A stretch of DNA of 64,000 nt, taken from Lentilactobacillus raoultii. GTDB lineage: Bacteria > Bacillota > Bacilli > Lactobacillales > Lactobacillaceae. The stretch covers positions 62,001-126,000 of the forward strand of contig NZ_LS422986.1 in NCBI RefSeq assembly GCF_900411375.1. Direction: 5' to 3'. The notes beneath the pieces are model-generated. The model saw nothing but the letters and a program-made list of their open reading frames with translations, ran no database searches and was not told the DNA's origin. A program made the position numbers and the translations under genes. Of this stretch, positions 1 through 8,914 are shown in pieces. Each line of letters starts with the position of its first letter. Position 1 is the first letter of the stretch.

Positions 1-547
1 CAGAATTCAAACGCTGGCCCCATTTAAGGCAGGTTTGTTTTTTTGATTCGGGAAGTTCTTGCATCCCAAAAGTATTGGTCAACACCAGTTCATGTAGTTT
101 AATCACACCGGCGGCCGTCATAACCTTATCAATCGTTCGAAAACTCTGATCGGTAACTCCGGTGACCCAGTTTTCAAACGTGCCAGTGTAACAGTCGGTG
201 ATACTTAAATAATGCTTGTTTTTAAAGCGATCCGGATGAGTGCCGCCCAAATGATCAATTCGCACCAACCGTTCTCGCATACAGTCGAAGAAGTCTTTCA
301 TTTTACCGGCCAAACCACCCCAATAAGTCGGCGCTGCCAAAACCCAAACATCGCTGGCCAGCATCTTCTGCTCGAGTTCATCCAATACCGGATTTGGTTG
401 ACCTTCCCGATCCGGTTTGAATGGATAATCCTCCAAATAAATTAACTCCGTTTGATTCGGTGCCTTAACACCGGCTAACACCGTTGATAGCATTTTTTCA
501 GTAATGCCATCTCGTCGATGCGCACCTAAAATTCCTAATACTTTCAC
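1..547 (-). CDS. NAD(P)H-dependent FMN reductase-like flavodoxin-fold protein, partial
   Basis: The gene starts with GTG at 547, seven bases after an AGGGGG ribosome binding site, and runs off the left edge, so the C-terminus is missing. The 182 visible residues open VKVLGILGAHRRDG, the phosphate-binding loop of the flavodoxin-like NADPH-dependent FMN reductase family. They carry APTYWGGLAGKMKDFFDC at about residues 79-96, the usual second flavin-contacting segment. Members transfer hydride from NAD(P)H to bound FMN and reduce quinones, azo compounds or free flavin in the cytoplasm. The substrate cannot be deduced here. It reads in the same direction as mntH and hemH, separated by about 80 bases, and could be the last gene of that transcript. 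Family call is firm; specific function is open. Confidence 0.8.
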   Translation of the reverse strand, partial: MKVLGILGAHRRDGITEKMLSTVLAGVKAPNQTELIYLEDYPFKPDREGQPNPVLDELEQKMLASDVWVLAAPTYWGGLAGKMKDFFDCMRERLVRIDHLGGTHPDRFKNKHYLSITDCYTGTFENWVTGVTDQSFRTIDKVMTAAGVIKLHELVLTNTFGMQELPESKKQTCLKWGQRLNS

Positions 548-627
548 TAGTTGATCCCCCTAACGCATCAAATCGTCTGTTAAATTTAGCTTATCACCAA
601 AACACCTAAACTCAAATGACCATCCAG

Positions 628-1959
628 TTAAACACTGAACATAAATTCAATGTTTAATATCATGATGATAGTGGTTAGCCCATATCCAAGCACCATTGTC
701 CAGAACGAATTAACATGTGAACCCATAAGTTTGCGATTTCCAGTTAATGCGACCATTGGATATAGTGTCACCGGTAACGCGATGGATAAAGCAATCTGAG
801 CAAACACAACCATCGCTTCAAAAGTTTGTTCATTAAAACCAACGATAAACCCAATGATTAAAATCGGAATCAACGTTACAAATCTGGTTAGCAGTCGTCG
901 TTCCCACAACGGCAGTCGAATATTCAGATAACCCTCCATCACAATTTGCCCCGATAGCGTACTAGTGATTGAAGAAATCATTCCCGTTAGTAGCAGTGCA
1001 AACGCAAACAAGGTACTCATTAGCGAACTGGACAACGAACCAACGACTGTTGAACTCTTTAGCCCGTCATAAACATCACGAAAGGCTGTCAACTGGGCCC
1101 CTTTATGAAAAAAGAGCGTGCCTCCCAAAATCAGCAAAAGGGCATTGATTAAAAATGCGGCAATCAAATGAACATTGGAATCCCACTTTGCAAACCGTAA
1201 CGCTTCATTCACCTGCTTTGGATCGTGATAATCATACCGCCGGCTTTGGGCTAAAGATGAGTGCAGATAGACATTGTGTGGCATGATTGTCGCCCCAATA
1301 ATACTCAGACTTAAAACCAATTCCTGATGGTCCAACAAAATTTGCGACCCGGGAACCAGGCCATTTAAAATTTCGATCCACCCTGGATGGGCCCGAAAAA
1401 CCTCAACGCTAAAGATAATCCCAATTGTCAAAATTGCCATTAAGACAATTAATTCGATTCGCCTAATCCCAAATCTTAAAAACAGCAGCACAACCAAAAC
1501 ATCCAGGATCGTCAGTAAAATTCCATAAATCAACGGTAGTCCGAAAAGTAACTTCAACGCAATTGAGGTGCCAACCACCCCGGTCATATCGGTTGCCATC
1601 ATGGCAACTTCATTGATTAACCACAAACCATACCGAACGACTTTAGGTACTCTTTGAGCAATTGCTTGAGCCAGATCCTGCCGGGCAACAACCCCTAATT
1701 TTATTGACAGCGTCTGCATAAACATCGCCACTAGAATCGACAACAGCAATACTGAAAGTAATCTAAACCGGTACTGGCTGCCACCAGACAAAGACGTCAA
1801 CCAATTTCCAGGATCCATGTAGCCAACCGCAACCAAGGCACCCGGACCACTATATGCTAAAAATTTTTGTAAGAAGGCCGTTTCATAAACACCAGGTACC
1901 TCAACACTGGCGTTAATTTCATCCAAACTTTTTTTATTAGGGTCGTTCACCTGAGCCAT
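628..1959 (-). CDS. mntH: Nramp-family divalent metal (Mn2+) : H+ symporter
   Basis: 443 residues, full length for bacterial Nramp. TM1 holds the metal-binding DPGN signature (GYMDPGNWLTS, about residues 47-57) and TM6 holds MPHNVYLHSS, the second half of the metal site, so both unwound helices are intact. About eleven hydrophobic segments are visible. It imports Mn2+ (and Fe2+/Cd2+ in homologues) with protons across the cell membrane. The first 23 bases overlap the end of hemH, with a GGAGGGG ribosome site inside hemH, so the two genes are probably translationally coupled. A manganese importer is expected in a lactic acid bacterium. Specific metal preference is inferred from the family, not visible. 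Confidence 0.95.
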   Translation of the reverse strand: MAQVNDPNKKSLDEINASVEVPGVYETAFLQKFLAYSGPGALVAVGYMDPGNWLTSLSGGSQYRFRLLSVLLLSILVAMFMQTLSIKLGVVARQDLAQAIAQRVPKVVRYGLWLINEVAMMATDMTGVVGTSIALKLLFGLPLIYGILLTILDVLVVLLFLRFGIRRIELIVLMAILTIGIIFSVEVFRAHPGWIEILNGLVPGSQILLDHQELVLSLSIIGATIMPHNVYLHSSLAQSRRYDYHDPKQVNEALRFAKWDSNVHLIAAFLINALLLILGGTLFFHKGAQLTAFRDVYDGLKSSTVVGSLSSSLMSTLFAFALLLTGMISSITSTLSGQIVMEGYLNIRLPLWERRLLTRFVTLIPILIIGFIVGFNEQTFEAMVVFAQIALSIALPVTLYPMVALTGNRKLMGSHVNSFWTMVLGYGLTTIIMILNIEFMFSV

Positions 1960-2914
1960 TCCCCTCCGTCCGTTTTAAATGATCAACACTTATATCTGCC
2001 AGGAAATCACAAAACGAATCACTTGCGTTCATTGGCGGAACTGCATCAAAAACTTTCCCGCCACTTGCTCGAAAGGTTTGGTAATTTTGAACGTTATTCT
2101 CTTCAATGGTTTCCAAGCAATCCTCTACAAATGACGGTGTCACAATCAACACATTTCGCTTGCCCATTGCAGCCAGTTGCATTAGCGTATTTTTAAGGTA
2201 GGGTTTTAGCCAAGGCATAGGTCCAAATTTTGATTGAAAGGCCATTTTGACTCTTTCATGCGGTAACTTTAGAAACTTAGTAACCGCGGCAGTAGTTTCT
2301 CGACATTCTTTCAGATAAGGATCCCCATGTTTAATCATCGATGTTGGAATCCCATGATAACTAAAAATCACTGAGTCGTAATCCTTCTTTTGATAACACT
2401 CATCAATTTGATGTGCTAATAATTTCTGATACTGTGTTTCATCATAAAAATGGCGAATGATGAGTGTTTCAATTCCAGAGGCTTTGACTTGTTGAATAAT
2501 GCCGCCATGGGTGCTTTTTGTATATTGAGGAAATAACGGTAACACGACAATTCGGTCATCTCCCGCGTTTTTCATGAGATGTAGCTGTTGCTCAATATGT
2601 GGTTGACCATAAGTCATCGCATATTGAACGTCCCAATCTGGAAGCCGTAACTGAACTTTTCGACACATTTGCTTGGTATAACTGACCAGTGGCGAGCCAT
2701 CCTTTCGCCACATATGCCGATAAAAAGTAGCCGAACGCCATGTCCTGGTTGGTAAAATCACGCCATTAAGCAACGGTTGCCAAAACCACCTTGGCAGTTC
2801 AACCACGTGTTGATCGCTTAGAAACTCCTTCAAATAGGCTTTAACATCCTTATTTAAGGGTGATGCCGGCGAACCTAAATTGACTAACAACAATCCCCGT
2901 TTATGTTGTTTCAT
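1937..2914 (-). CDS. hemH: Ferrochelatase (coproporphyrin/protoporphyrin ferrochelatase)
   Basis: 325 residues, typical ferrochelatase length. The catalytic histidine segment FSYHGIPTSM lies near residue 185 and the acidic metal-site motif SFVEDCLETIEE near residues 260-271, both intact. It inserts Fe2+ into a porphyrin; in Gram-positive bacteria the usual substrate is coproporphyrin III. Start ATG at 2914 follows GGGGGGAAG. No hemE, hemY/hemQ or hemN is seen in this window, so if the cell makes haem the later steps lie elsewhere; the enzyme could also serve imported porphyrins. It overlaps mntH by 23 bases. The siroheme region of this window uses a different chelatase (SirB-type, 33873-34577). 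Confidence 0.93.
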   Translation of the reverse strand: MKQHKRGLLLVNLGSPASPLNKDVKAYLKEFLSDQHVVELPRWFWQPLLNGVILPTRTWRSATFYRHMWRKDGSPLVSYTKQMCRKVQLRLPDWDVQYAMTYGQPHIEQQLHLMKNAGDDRIVVLPLFPQYTKSTHGGIIQQVKASGIETLIIRHFYDETQYQKLLAHQIDECYQKKDYDSVIFSYHGIPTSMIKHGDPYLKECRETTAAVTKFLKLPHERVKMAFQSKFGPMPWLKPYLKNTLMQLAAMGKRNVLIVTPSFVEDCLETIEENNVQNYQTFRASGGKVFDAVPPMNASDSFCDFLADISVDHLKRTEGNGSGERP

Positions 2915-3148
2915 GATCTTCCCCCCTTAAGAAATTTTAGGATAACTTTAAATTAACCATCTACTTGAATTTTATGCCTAATTTAAAACAGTGACAATTA
3001 AATTTTAATCAATCGTGTAAGATATGACCAATTCTGAAAAATGGTTTTCTAAAACCCGTTACGCAAGGCGGAAAATCTCGAGTTATGAATCGCAATCAAT
3101 TGAATTGTTGAGTACAATAGAGATTACAGAGGGGGGACGTGATCAATC

Positions 3149-3475
3149 GTGAATAAATCCGAACAGTTCCTGGACTTTTTTAATAAGGCTTACAACGATC
3201 CCAACAAGCATAGCAATTACAGTACCAACAGCGAGCTGCGTTTTGACAGTCGCTCAGATGCTTTAACCGTTAAACACTTATTGGAAGATCAAAGTCCGTA
3301 CGCCAAATACTATCATTTAAGCGCCGAATATATTAATCCCAATCAATCCATGCAGGTCGGTTGGTATTTAACCGTCAGAAAGGTTGCCAATCTGCCAAAA
3401 GAAGGCCCGGCATCAAGTAATACCAAGCCACAAACTCATCAAAACGATCCAAAAGACACTCACCAAAACGATTAG
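3149..3475 (+). CDS. Small hypothetical protein
   Basis: 108 residues from a GTG start preceded by a long G-run (GGGGGG, 3131-3136). I do not recognise the family. It is hydrophilic, has no signal peptide or membrane segment, and ends in a low-complexity tail rich in His, Gln, Asn, Asp and Lys with a repeated THQND element. The gene ends 14 bases before the aldo/keto reductase and is likely cotranscribed with it. The strong ribosome site and the close spacing support a real gene. Confidence 0.7.
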   Translation: MNKSEQFLDFFNKAYNDPNKHSNYSTNSELRFDSRSDALTVKHLLEDQSPYAKYYHLSAEYINPNQSMQVGWYLTVRKVANLPKEGPASSNTKPQTHQNDPKDTHQND

Positions 3476-3489
3476 GGGGCATTCATTAT

Positions 3490-4332
3490 ATGGTAAAAAT
3501 TCCAAATATCACTTTAAACGATGGCTACAAATTACCCGCCCTGGGACTTGGAACCTATCAAATTCGGGGTGGCGAAGGGGTTCAGCAAATCCTCGCTGCC
3601 ATTAAGGACGGTTACCGCGCTTTGGACACCGCTACTAATTACGACAATGAAGGCGTCGTAGGCGAAGCCATCCGTAAATCGGGGTTACCCCGTTCACAAT
3701 TTATTGTAACTTCCAAGTTGCCCGGTAAATATCATGAATACAATGAAGCCACCAAAGCCATTCAAGAATCCATTTATCGATTGGGTATCGACTATCTGGA
3801 TCTGTATCTCATTCACTGGCCATTGCCAAAGCGTAATCACTATGTCGAGGCCTTTCAAGCGATGATTGACGCCAAGAAGCGTGGTCTGATCCGTTCAGTT
3901 GGTGTGTCAAACTTTGAGCCGGAACACTTGGACCGGGTCATCAAAGAAACTGGCGTAACACCGGCAGTTAACCAAATCGAAATTCATCCCTATTGGGTTC
4001 AAGAACGAATGCTGGCTGAAGATCAAAAGCGTGGCATTGTGACAGAAGCTTGGAGCCCATTAGGCCGGGGAAATGGTGCCATTCAGGAACCATTGATTCA
4101 AAAGTTAGCCAAAAAGTATCATAAAAATGCCGGCCAAATTATTTTGAGATGGCACATCCAACGCGGCATCGTGCCAATTCCAAAATCTCGCAACTTGAAT
4201 CATCAGCGCACCAATCTTGACGTCTTTAATTTTGATTTGACAGCTGACGAGATAAAGGAAATTAATGGTCTTAATAAACAGGATGGCCGCATTGATGGTC
4301 AGGATCCCAACGTTTACGAAGAGTTCGATTAA
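3490..4332 (+). CDS. Aldo/keto reductase (AKR5-like, 2,5-diketogluconate reductase type)
   Basis: 280 residues forming the full (beta/alpha)8 reductase. The catalytic tetrad is visible: Asp and Tyr in DTATNYDNE (about 47-55), Lys in TSKLPGK (about 78), His in LIHWPLP (about 111). The NADPH phosphate-binding segment PIPKSRN lies near residues 229-235, a marker of AKR5-type enzymes. It reduces aldehydes or ketones with NADPH in the cytoplasm; the natural substrate is not readable. Start ATG 3490 follows AGGGGGC. It follows the small gene at 3149 and ends about 60 bases before the 4396 gene, which has its own TATAAT-like box near 4369. Confidence 0.93.
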   Translation: MVKIPNITLNDGYKLPALGLGTYQIRGGEGVQQILAAIKDGYRALDTATNYDNEGVVGEAIRKSGLPRSQFIVTSKLPGKYHEYNEATKAIQESIYRLGIDYLDLYLIHWPLPKRNHYVEAFQAMIDAKKRGLIRSVGVSNFEPEHLDRVIKETGVTPAVNQIEIHPYWVQERMLAEDQKRGIVTEAWSPLGRGNGAIQEPLIQKLAKKYHKNAGQIILRWHIQRGIVPIPKSRNLNHQRTNLDVFNFDLTADEIKEINGLNKQDGRIDGQDPNVYEEFD

Positions 4333-4395
4333 CAGCCACTTTTTCCCAAAAAATAACACAAGTCCCTTATAATATCGAAAAAGGGGGCTTTTGTA

Positions 4396-4794
4396 ATGGT
4401 ACAGGAATTGGGGACGACAGATCTCGGCACGTATGAATACGTTTCACGCGTTTACAATGAAAATATGCGACTTAAGGATTACCAATTGCCCGTAACTGCT
4501 AAGGATGGCGAGATCACTTTCTTCGATACCGATGAAATCAACCTCACCATGCTCATCAAAAACCAACGGGTCCAAAAAATAACGATTGTCACGCCTACTC
4601 CTCAATCTTCAACCTATATGCAGGTCTTTGAAGGCTTTGAGTTTGGGTTGGATGCTTTGGGGACTTGGATTAACACCTACCACCGTTCGACATCGACCCA
4701 CGGACCGGCGTCAGACGTGGTTAACGGGATTTTAGCCAGTTATAATACCACTCAGGATAACGTGTTAACAGTTGGTTTGACACGCGCTCAATAA
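4396..4794 (+). CDS. Conserved hypothetical protein, intact copy of a duplicated gene
   Basis: 132 residues, start ATG 4396 after AAAGGGGG. I do not recognise a domain. It is soluble, with no signal peptide, Cys or membrane segment. From residue 15 onward it is nearly identical to the product read from 9996-10382, and the DNA similarity continues through the stop codon and the terminator. This copy has its own promoter region and 5' end and is taken as the intact original. Confidence 0.7.
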   Translation: MVQELGTTDLGTYEYVSRVYNENMRLKDYQLPVTAKDGEITFFDTDEINLTMLIKNQRVQKITIVTPTPQSSTYMQVFEGFEFGLDALGTWINTYHRSTSTHGPASDVVNGILASYNTTQDNVLTVGLTRAQ

Positions 4795-4846
4795 TTGAAC
4801 TTCAGTCTAAAAACCAGGCATTCAAAATAAATGCCTGATTTTTTAA
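4439..4846 (+). repeat. Direct repeat DR-A, left copy (about 410 bp)
   Basis: This block matches 10026-10433 base for base apart from about twenty scattered substitutions. It covers codons 15 to stop of the 4396 gene plus its terminator. Similarity stops sharply on both sides. Between the copies lie the IS982-like remnant and the peptide/ABC/protease operon. Confidence 0.9.
4814..4846 (+). terminator. Rho-independent terminator after 4396 gene
   Basis: CCAGGCATT, a 7-base loop and AATGCCTG(G) pairing partner are followed by ATTTTTT. The same hairpin occurs after the second copy at 10402-10434. Confidence 0.85.
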
Positions 4847-4915
4847 TTAATAATACCAAGTTGAATGATAGGCTGCTATTTTTTCTTAACAACTACGCTA
4901 CACTAACATACTATA

Positions 4916-5986
4916 TAACGTGTTGTGTTAGTTGTGTAATTTTTGTAAAAAATTGACTAAACTGAGGCGTTACGTAACCAAAAAACCCGCATTTGCGGCA
5001 ACTTCTATGGTGACTAAACCAAAGAAAGAAGGAACCCCACATGCGGGACTGCCCTCAATTGTCTTAAAAATCAATCCAGTTCAAGCCAATTACAAGAATT
5101 TATTGAAATCATTAATCCTATTTATCAGAAATTGGATCCTGCGATTCGCTTACGCCGCAATCACCAGCACTTGATTGCTTCAGACGTCGTTATTATGGCC
5201 ACGATGTTGATGCGGTTTGAACAGCGCGACTGCTCAGAAAATCGTTTCTATCATGAGCTGGTGGCTTGGGGATTACGCTTACCGGAACGGTCGCGTTACC
5301 ATCGGCGTTGTAAGGCGCTAACTCAGGTTTTAAAGCTGATTCGCGCTATTTTACTACGCCGCTGGCAGACCGCCACGCCTTATGAAATCATTGACAGTGC
5401 GCCAATTGTCTTAGCTTCGGAACGCCGTAGTTCACAAGCCAAGGTAATGAGAGGTCTGGCCCATAAAGGCTTTAATGCGACCAAGGGCCATTACTTTTAT
5501 GGTTCTGAAACTACACGCAGTGATGGATGCCCAAGGCTATTTCCGCGCTTGGGAAGTTACCGCCGCCAACGTGGACGATCGGCGCGTGGCCGAAGAACTC
5601 TTGTTAGCGGCACCACATCGGTTTGTCTTGGCCGATGGCGGGGCTACCTAGGTCAACCTTTAAACGATCGTTTAGCCGCCACTTATGGGATCTATCTGTG
5701 GACACCTAAGCGCAAGAATATGAAGATAAATCCCAAAATTAACGTCGCCTAGTGTAAAAATCATCGGCGTCGGATTAAAACCGGCTTTGATAATGTAAAC
5801 ACGGCTGGTCATTTTGAACATCCGAGGATTCGGTCGTTTGAGGGACTAGATAGTCAGCTGTCGGTCATGTTTCTATGGCATACGATCAAGGTTCGCCAAC
5901 AGCTGGAAGCAGGTTGCAGCGGACTTAAAATTATTGACTACTAAAAACTCAAATGTTACAAATATTTTATCTAGCACAACACGTTA
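4916..5986 (+). mobile_element. Decayed IS982-family-like insertion sequence
   Basis: Terminal inverted repeats TAACGTGTTGTGTTAG (4916-4931) and CTAGCACAACACGTTA (5971-5986) match at 15 of 16 positions and enclose a broken transposase. The total of about 1.07 kb is normal for IS982 relatives. I see no clear target-site duplication. The element lies 70 bases after the 4396 gene, inside the duplicated bracket, and is probably immobile because its transposase is frameshifted and interrupted by a stop. Confidence 0.75.
5070..5944 (+). pseudogene. IS982-like transposase, frameshifted
   Basis: Pieces of one IS982-type transposase are readable in order: a start region ending IRLRRNHQHLIAS, the conserved ERSRYHRRCKAL segment, the first catalytic Asp in IIDSAPIVLA, the GFNATKGHYFYG block, then in another frame DAQGYFRAWEVTAANVDD, then back in the first frame LWTPKRKNMK. 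An indel near 5503 breaks the frame, another near 5640 restores it, and an in-frame TAG at 5750 stops translation before the C-terminal part, which ends at 5944. A normal member is about 290 residues. No functional product is expected. Confidence 0.8.
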
Positions 5987-6339
5987 CATAATTCTAATGT
6001 GGTTTAATTTATAAATATTCACCTATTTGGCATGATTTTTTTATTTATATTTCACTATATATACTAAGATCTTTTGAAAAACCTTTCGAATCTAAAAACT
6101 CGATCACTTAACTATAATTGTTTATTCTTTATTCCATTTAAAAACGTGTATATATCGAATTTATGTATAAAATTGTGAACTAGTCATTAAAGTATCGTTA
6201 CATTTTAATATTACAATCACAAAAAAATAATAATTTTTAACGAGTGTAATTCCTTTATGTAGATGAAATTTTATGTTATTTTTAGAGCGTAAAATGAATA
6301 TAAATAATTTTTACGTTTTGCATAGAAAGGATGTTAACC
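5987..6339. promoter_or_regulatory. AT-rich leader of the peptide/ABC operon
   Basis: No gene is visible in these 353 bases. Base composition is much more AT-rich than the hem and cys regions. An imperfect inverted repeat lies at 6288-6315 (CGTAAAATGAAT and ATAATTTTTACG), about 25 bases before the peptide start, and is a candidate operator or mRNA stem. I do not see a convincing consensus promoter. Confidence 0.4.
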
Positions 6340-6552
6340 ATGGGAGCAATTATTTATTATCAATCATTATTAGAATCGAAGTATCACAATGTTGTGAAAA
6401 ATAAATGGATCATTTGGCTTATTATTTTAATCGCACTTCTTGGTTCGATTGGGTACGCCTTTTACTGCGCTAGTAAAGGTTACAACTTCAGCGGTCAAGT
6501 ACGTTGGCATGTTCCGAAGATAACTGATATTTCTATCGGCTGCACAAAGTAA
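6340..6552 (+). CDS. Short membrane-anchored precursor peptide, candidate bacteriocin or pheromone
   Basis: 70 residues from ATG 6340, eight bases after AGAAAGGA (an in-frame ATG at 6331 overlaps the ribosome site). About 20 N-terminal residues precede one hydrophobic helix (about 23-42), then comes a polar 28-residue tail with Cys43 and Cys68 near its two ends, ending SIGCTK. I do not recognise a named bacteriocin. The context is suggestive: the next genes encode an ABC ATPase, its permease, a small membrane protein, an M50-like intramembrane protease and a PedC-like thioredoxin protein that could form a Cys43-Cys68 disulfide. A leaky terminator separates it from the transporter genes, as is common for structural peptide genes. 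Function is inferred from context only. Confidence 0.6.
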   Translation: MGAIIYYQSLLESKYHNVVKNKWIIWLIILIALLGSIGYAFYCASKGYNFSGQVRWHVPKITDISIGCTK

Positions 6553-6568
6553 TCCTTGTTACTTTAAA

Positions 6569-6594
6569 AGACCTATTCCATATAGGCCTTTTTT
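6569..6594 (+). terminator. Weak intra-operon terminator / attenuator
   Basis: CCTAT and ATAGG arms with a 5-base loop are followed by a run of six T, directly before the GGAGGAG ribosome site of the ABC ATPase. The short stem suggests partial termination, giving more peptide mRNA than transporter mRNA. Confidence 0.55.
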
Positions 6595-6604
6595 GGAGGA
6601 GAAT

Positions 6605-7321
6605 ATGTTTACAATCAACCATTTAAAAAAGTCCTTTGATCACAATGATGTATTAAAAGATATTAGTGCATCTTTTCCTAAAAATAATATATCTATTATT
6701 GTCGGTGCAAATGGAAGTGGCAAAACTACGTTGATGAATATTATTAGTGGTTTAGTTGTTGCCGATAATGGAAATATTGATCTTGACGATATCCCATATA
6801 ATAGCCAACATTATAGTGAAAATTTGTTTTACGTACCATCTGATTTCTATTTACCAGGATTCCTTTCTGGGAGAGAATATGTAAACTTTGTCTTAAGTCG
6901 TTATCCCCATCCTAATTATGACCTTCTTCCATACTTGTTTTCTCTTTTTGACTTAACCGATAGTCAAAATAAATTATTAGAGGGTTACTCCTTCGGAATG
7001 AAAAAGAAAGTACAGCTTATAGCAGCCCTTACAGTTGGCTCTAAATATTTATTTGCTGATGAAATTTTTAGCGGATTAGATTTTGAAACCGTATTGCTAG
7101 CTGAAGAACTTTTTTTAAAACTTCGTGAAAGTACAGGAATAGTAATTGTTTCTCATGAAATGAACACTTTGGAAAAATTCCCCCAAAATATATGGCTTAT
7201 GAAAAGTGGCTTATTAGTTCCATATAACGGTGATGTTCGTTCCCTTCCTGATGCAATAAAGTCAACCGGAAAGTTAGGTGAAAAAATTGCTAGTATTAAA
7301 AGACATTTCCCAATTGCTTAA
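6605..7321 (+). CDS. ABC transporter ATP-binding protein of the peptide operon
   Basis: 238 residues from ATG 6605, seven bases after GGAGGAG; an upstream in-frame TTG at 6593 overlaps the terminator T-run and is less likely. Walker A is GANGSGKTT (about 34-42), the signature motif is the divergent YSFGMKKK (about 129-136), and Walker B is LFADEIFSGLD. This is a single ATPase half of the YydI/BcrA type, working with the following permease. Its stop overlaps the permease gene by 44 bases. It probably powers export of, or protection against, the 70-aa peptide. AT-rich coding unlike the hem region suggests transfer. Confidence 0.85.
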   Translation: MFTINHLKKSFDHNDVLKDISASFPKNNISIIVGANGSGKTTLMNIISGLVVADNGNIDLDDIPYNSQHYSENLFYVPSDFYLPGFLSGREYVNFVLSRYPHPNYDLLPYLFSLFDLTDSQNKLLEGYSFGMKKKVQLIAALTVGSKYLFADEIFSGLDFETVLLAEELFLKLRESTGIVIVSHEMNTLEKFPQNIWLMKSGLLVPYNGDVRSLPDAIKSTGKLGEKIASIKRHFPIA

Positions 7322-8660
7322 ATTTCTTTATCAGGATGCATTTTATGGTCTATTCAATCATCCTTTTTTCAAAAGAAAAATTAATGTAATTATCTTGATA
7401 TCGATCTTAGGTGCTTTATACCTGTCTTACTTCTATGTCAACATGAGACAGCTAGCAATTTTATCTAATTTTTCTAACGCAACTCCTGCTGAAATCGCTG
7501 TTGCATCTAAGATAACATTAATAAGCTTTTACGATGTAACCATCGTCTTATCTGTAGTAATATTCATGGTTATTAATTCTACAGGAGGACTAAGTAAAAA
7601 TTCAATATACTTTGTAGCCACCTTACCTTTTAAAAGGAAAGAGGTACTCATTAGTTATAAAATTTTTAAACTTTCAATTGGAGCTACTTTATTTAGTATT
7701 CTCATCATTATTGTCACACCTGCCTTAAAACTAGTCACATCATCTTATATGATTGCCTTGACAATTCTGCTGTCTTTATACCTTGTTTTTGGAGCAATTT
7801 TTTTAATCATCAACAACTTGTATTCATTTATCAAGGTAAATATTTTCCACAATAATCGTCTTGGGATCTTAATCCTAAATCTGTGCATCCTATTAATCAC
7901 TATTTTTTACTTTTTAGTTGGAAGGTATAAAGTTGAATATTTTATTGGAAATTCAATCGCTACTAAACCTCTTATTGTTATAACCAGCGTTTTATCTTCA
8001 ATAATTCTATGGGTTGTCGGCTTCATCTCAATGAACAGGCTAGATATTCACACTCTTTTTACAATTAAGAAAGATTTTCTAGGCTTTCCTGTTAAGCCTC
8101 TCAAAGCCAGCACGCTCACTATGCCTATATTTGCCACTTTTAGGAACAAAAAATTTCTTTATTTCTCACTGATATTTGTACTTTTGGTTGCGTTAACAGT
8201 TATTTTCCAGAATAAACAAAATGAATTACAATTGTTAATCTATATGTCTCCATTGTTTGGTGTTCCACTCATGTCATACGCAGATGCTACCCTTGATTTT
8301 AGAAAAATGATCACATCTTTTAACGTTAAATCTATTAACGAACTCCAAGGCATTGTTTTAATAACTTTTATTATTTCAATCCCTAGTTTAATTATTGGAC
8401 TTGCTTCCAATCAAAAGTTAATTTTGTTTTTTTTGACCATAAATATTGCACTATCCGGGATTATAATCGGATTTCTCTTTCCAAAATCTCAAGGTAATAT
8501 TAATGATACCGTTTCATCAGTATTGCTAATTATTGTTATCATTTTGTTATTGCTTTCGTTAAATATCCAATGGGCATTATTTCCCATTTGCTGTTTTCTA
8601 ATTATTTGCTTATACATTATATTAAAAAAGGAAACGGGGCCGCTATATGAACTACGCTAA
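7278..8660 (+). CDS. ABC transporter permease of the peptide operon
   Basis: 460 residues from GTG 7278, inside the end of the ATPase gene. Roughly ten to twelve hydrophobic segments are visible, with a positively charged N-terminus and no extracellular domain. The sequence is too diverged for me to name a family; it fits the large permeases of peptide or lantibiotic-immunity exporters paired with a separate ATPase. It overlaps the next gene by 14 bases, so the cluster is tightly coupled. The exact start is uncertain, since TTG codons shortly downstream are also possible. Confidence 0.75.
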   Translation: MKKLLVLKDISQLLKFLYQDAFYGLFNHPFFKRKINVIILISILGALYLSYFYVNMRQLAILSNFSNATPAEIAVASKITLISFYDVTIVLSVVIFMVINSTGGLSKNSIYFVATLPFKRKEVLISYKIFKLSIGATLFSILIIIVTPALKLVTSSYMIALTILLSLYLVFGAIFLIINNLYSFIKVNIFHNNRLGILILNLCILLITIFYFLVGRYKVEYFIGNSIATKPLIVITSVLSSIILWVVGFISMNRLDIHTLFTIKKDFLGFPVKPLKASTLTMPIFATFRNKKFLYFSLIFVLLVALTVIFQNKQNELQLLIYMSPLFGVPLMSYADATLDFRKMITSFNVKSINELQGIVLITFIISIPSLIIGLASNQKLILFFLTINIALSGIIIGFLFPKSQGNINDTVSSVLLIIVIILLLLSLNIQWALFPICCFLIICLYIILKKETGPLYELR

Positions 8661-8910
8661 ACATCTCGGCTATGCATCGACCGTTTGGTTCGCTCTTCTA
8701 GTCGGAGATACACTGTATGAATTATTTCAAATCAACTCATCTGAGAGTGTGCATACTCTTTTAGGTTTAAAACTTACAGTTTTAATGACAAAGCATTCAC
8801 TTACAACACATTTTATGCTGAATTGGCGTGTCGCGATAATCTATATTCTTTTTGTCTCCATTTGGTTCATTGGATATTTCTTTTATAATCTAAAGAAAAG
8901 CAAAAAATAA
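8647..8910 (+). CDS. Small membrane protein of the peptide operon
   Basis: 87 residues from ATG 8647, overlapping the permease end by 14 bases. Two hydrophobic segments are seen (about 10-27 and 62-80), with a Lys-rich C-terminus ending KKSKK. I do not recognise the family. Its position between the permease and the protease suggests an accessory or immunity protein for the peptide. Confidence 0.65.
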   Translation: MNYAKHLGYASTVWFALLVGDTLYELFQINSSESVHTLLGLKLTVLMTKHSLTTHFMLNWRVAIIYILFVSIWFIGYFFYNLKKSKK

Positions 8911-8914
8911 GAGA

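Noticed and set aside
212-445. Plus-strand 77-codon frame at the left edge.
   Set aside because: Shadow of the flavin reductase gene on the minus strand, which has a clear family match and ribosome site.
4916-5986. Active insertion sequence carrying the peptide operon.
   Set aside because: The transposase has two indels and an internal stop, and the inverted repeats close before the operon begins.
5987-6339. A tRNA or small RNA in the AT-rich gap before the peptide gene.
   Set aside because: No cloverleaf or terminator-bounded structure is visible; only one imperfect inverted repeat.
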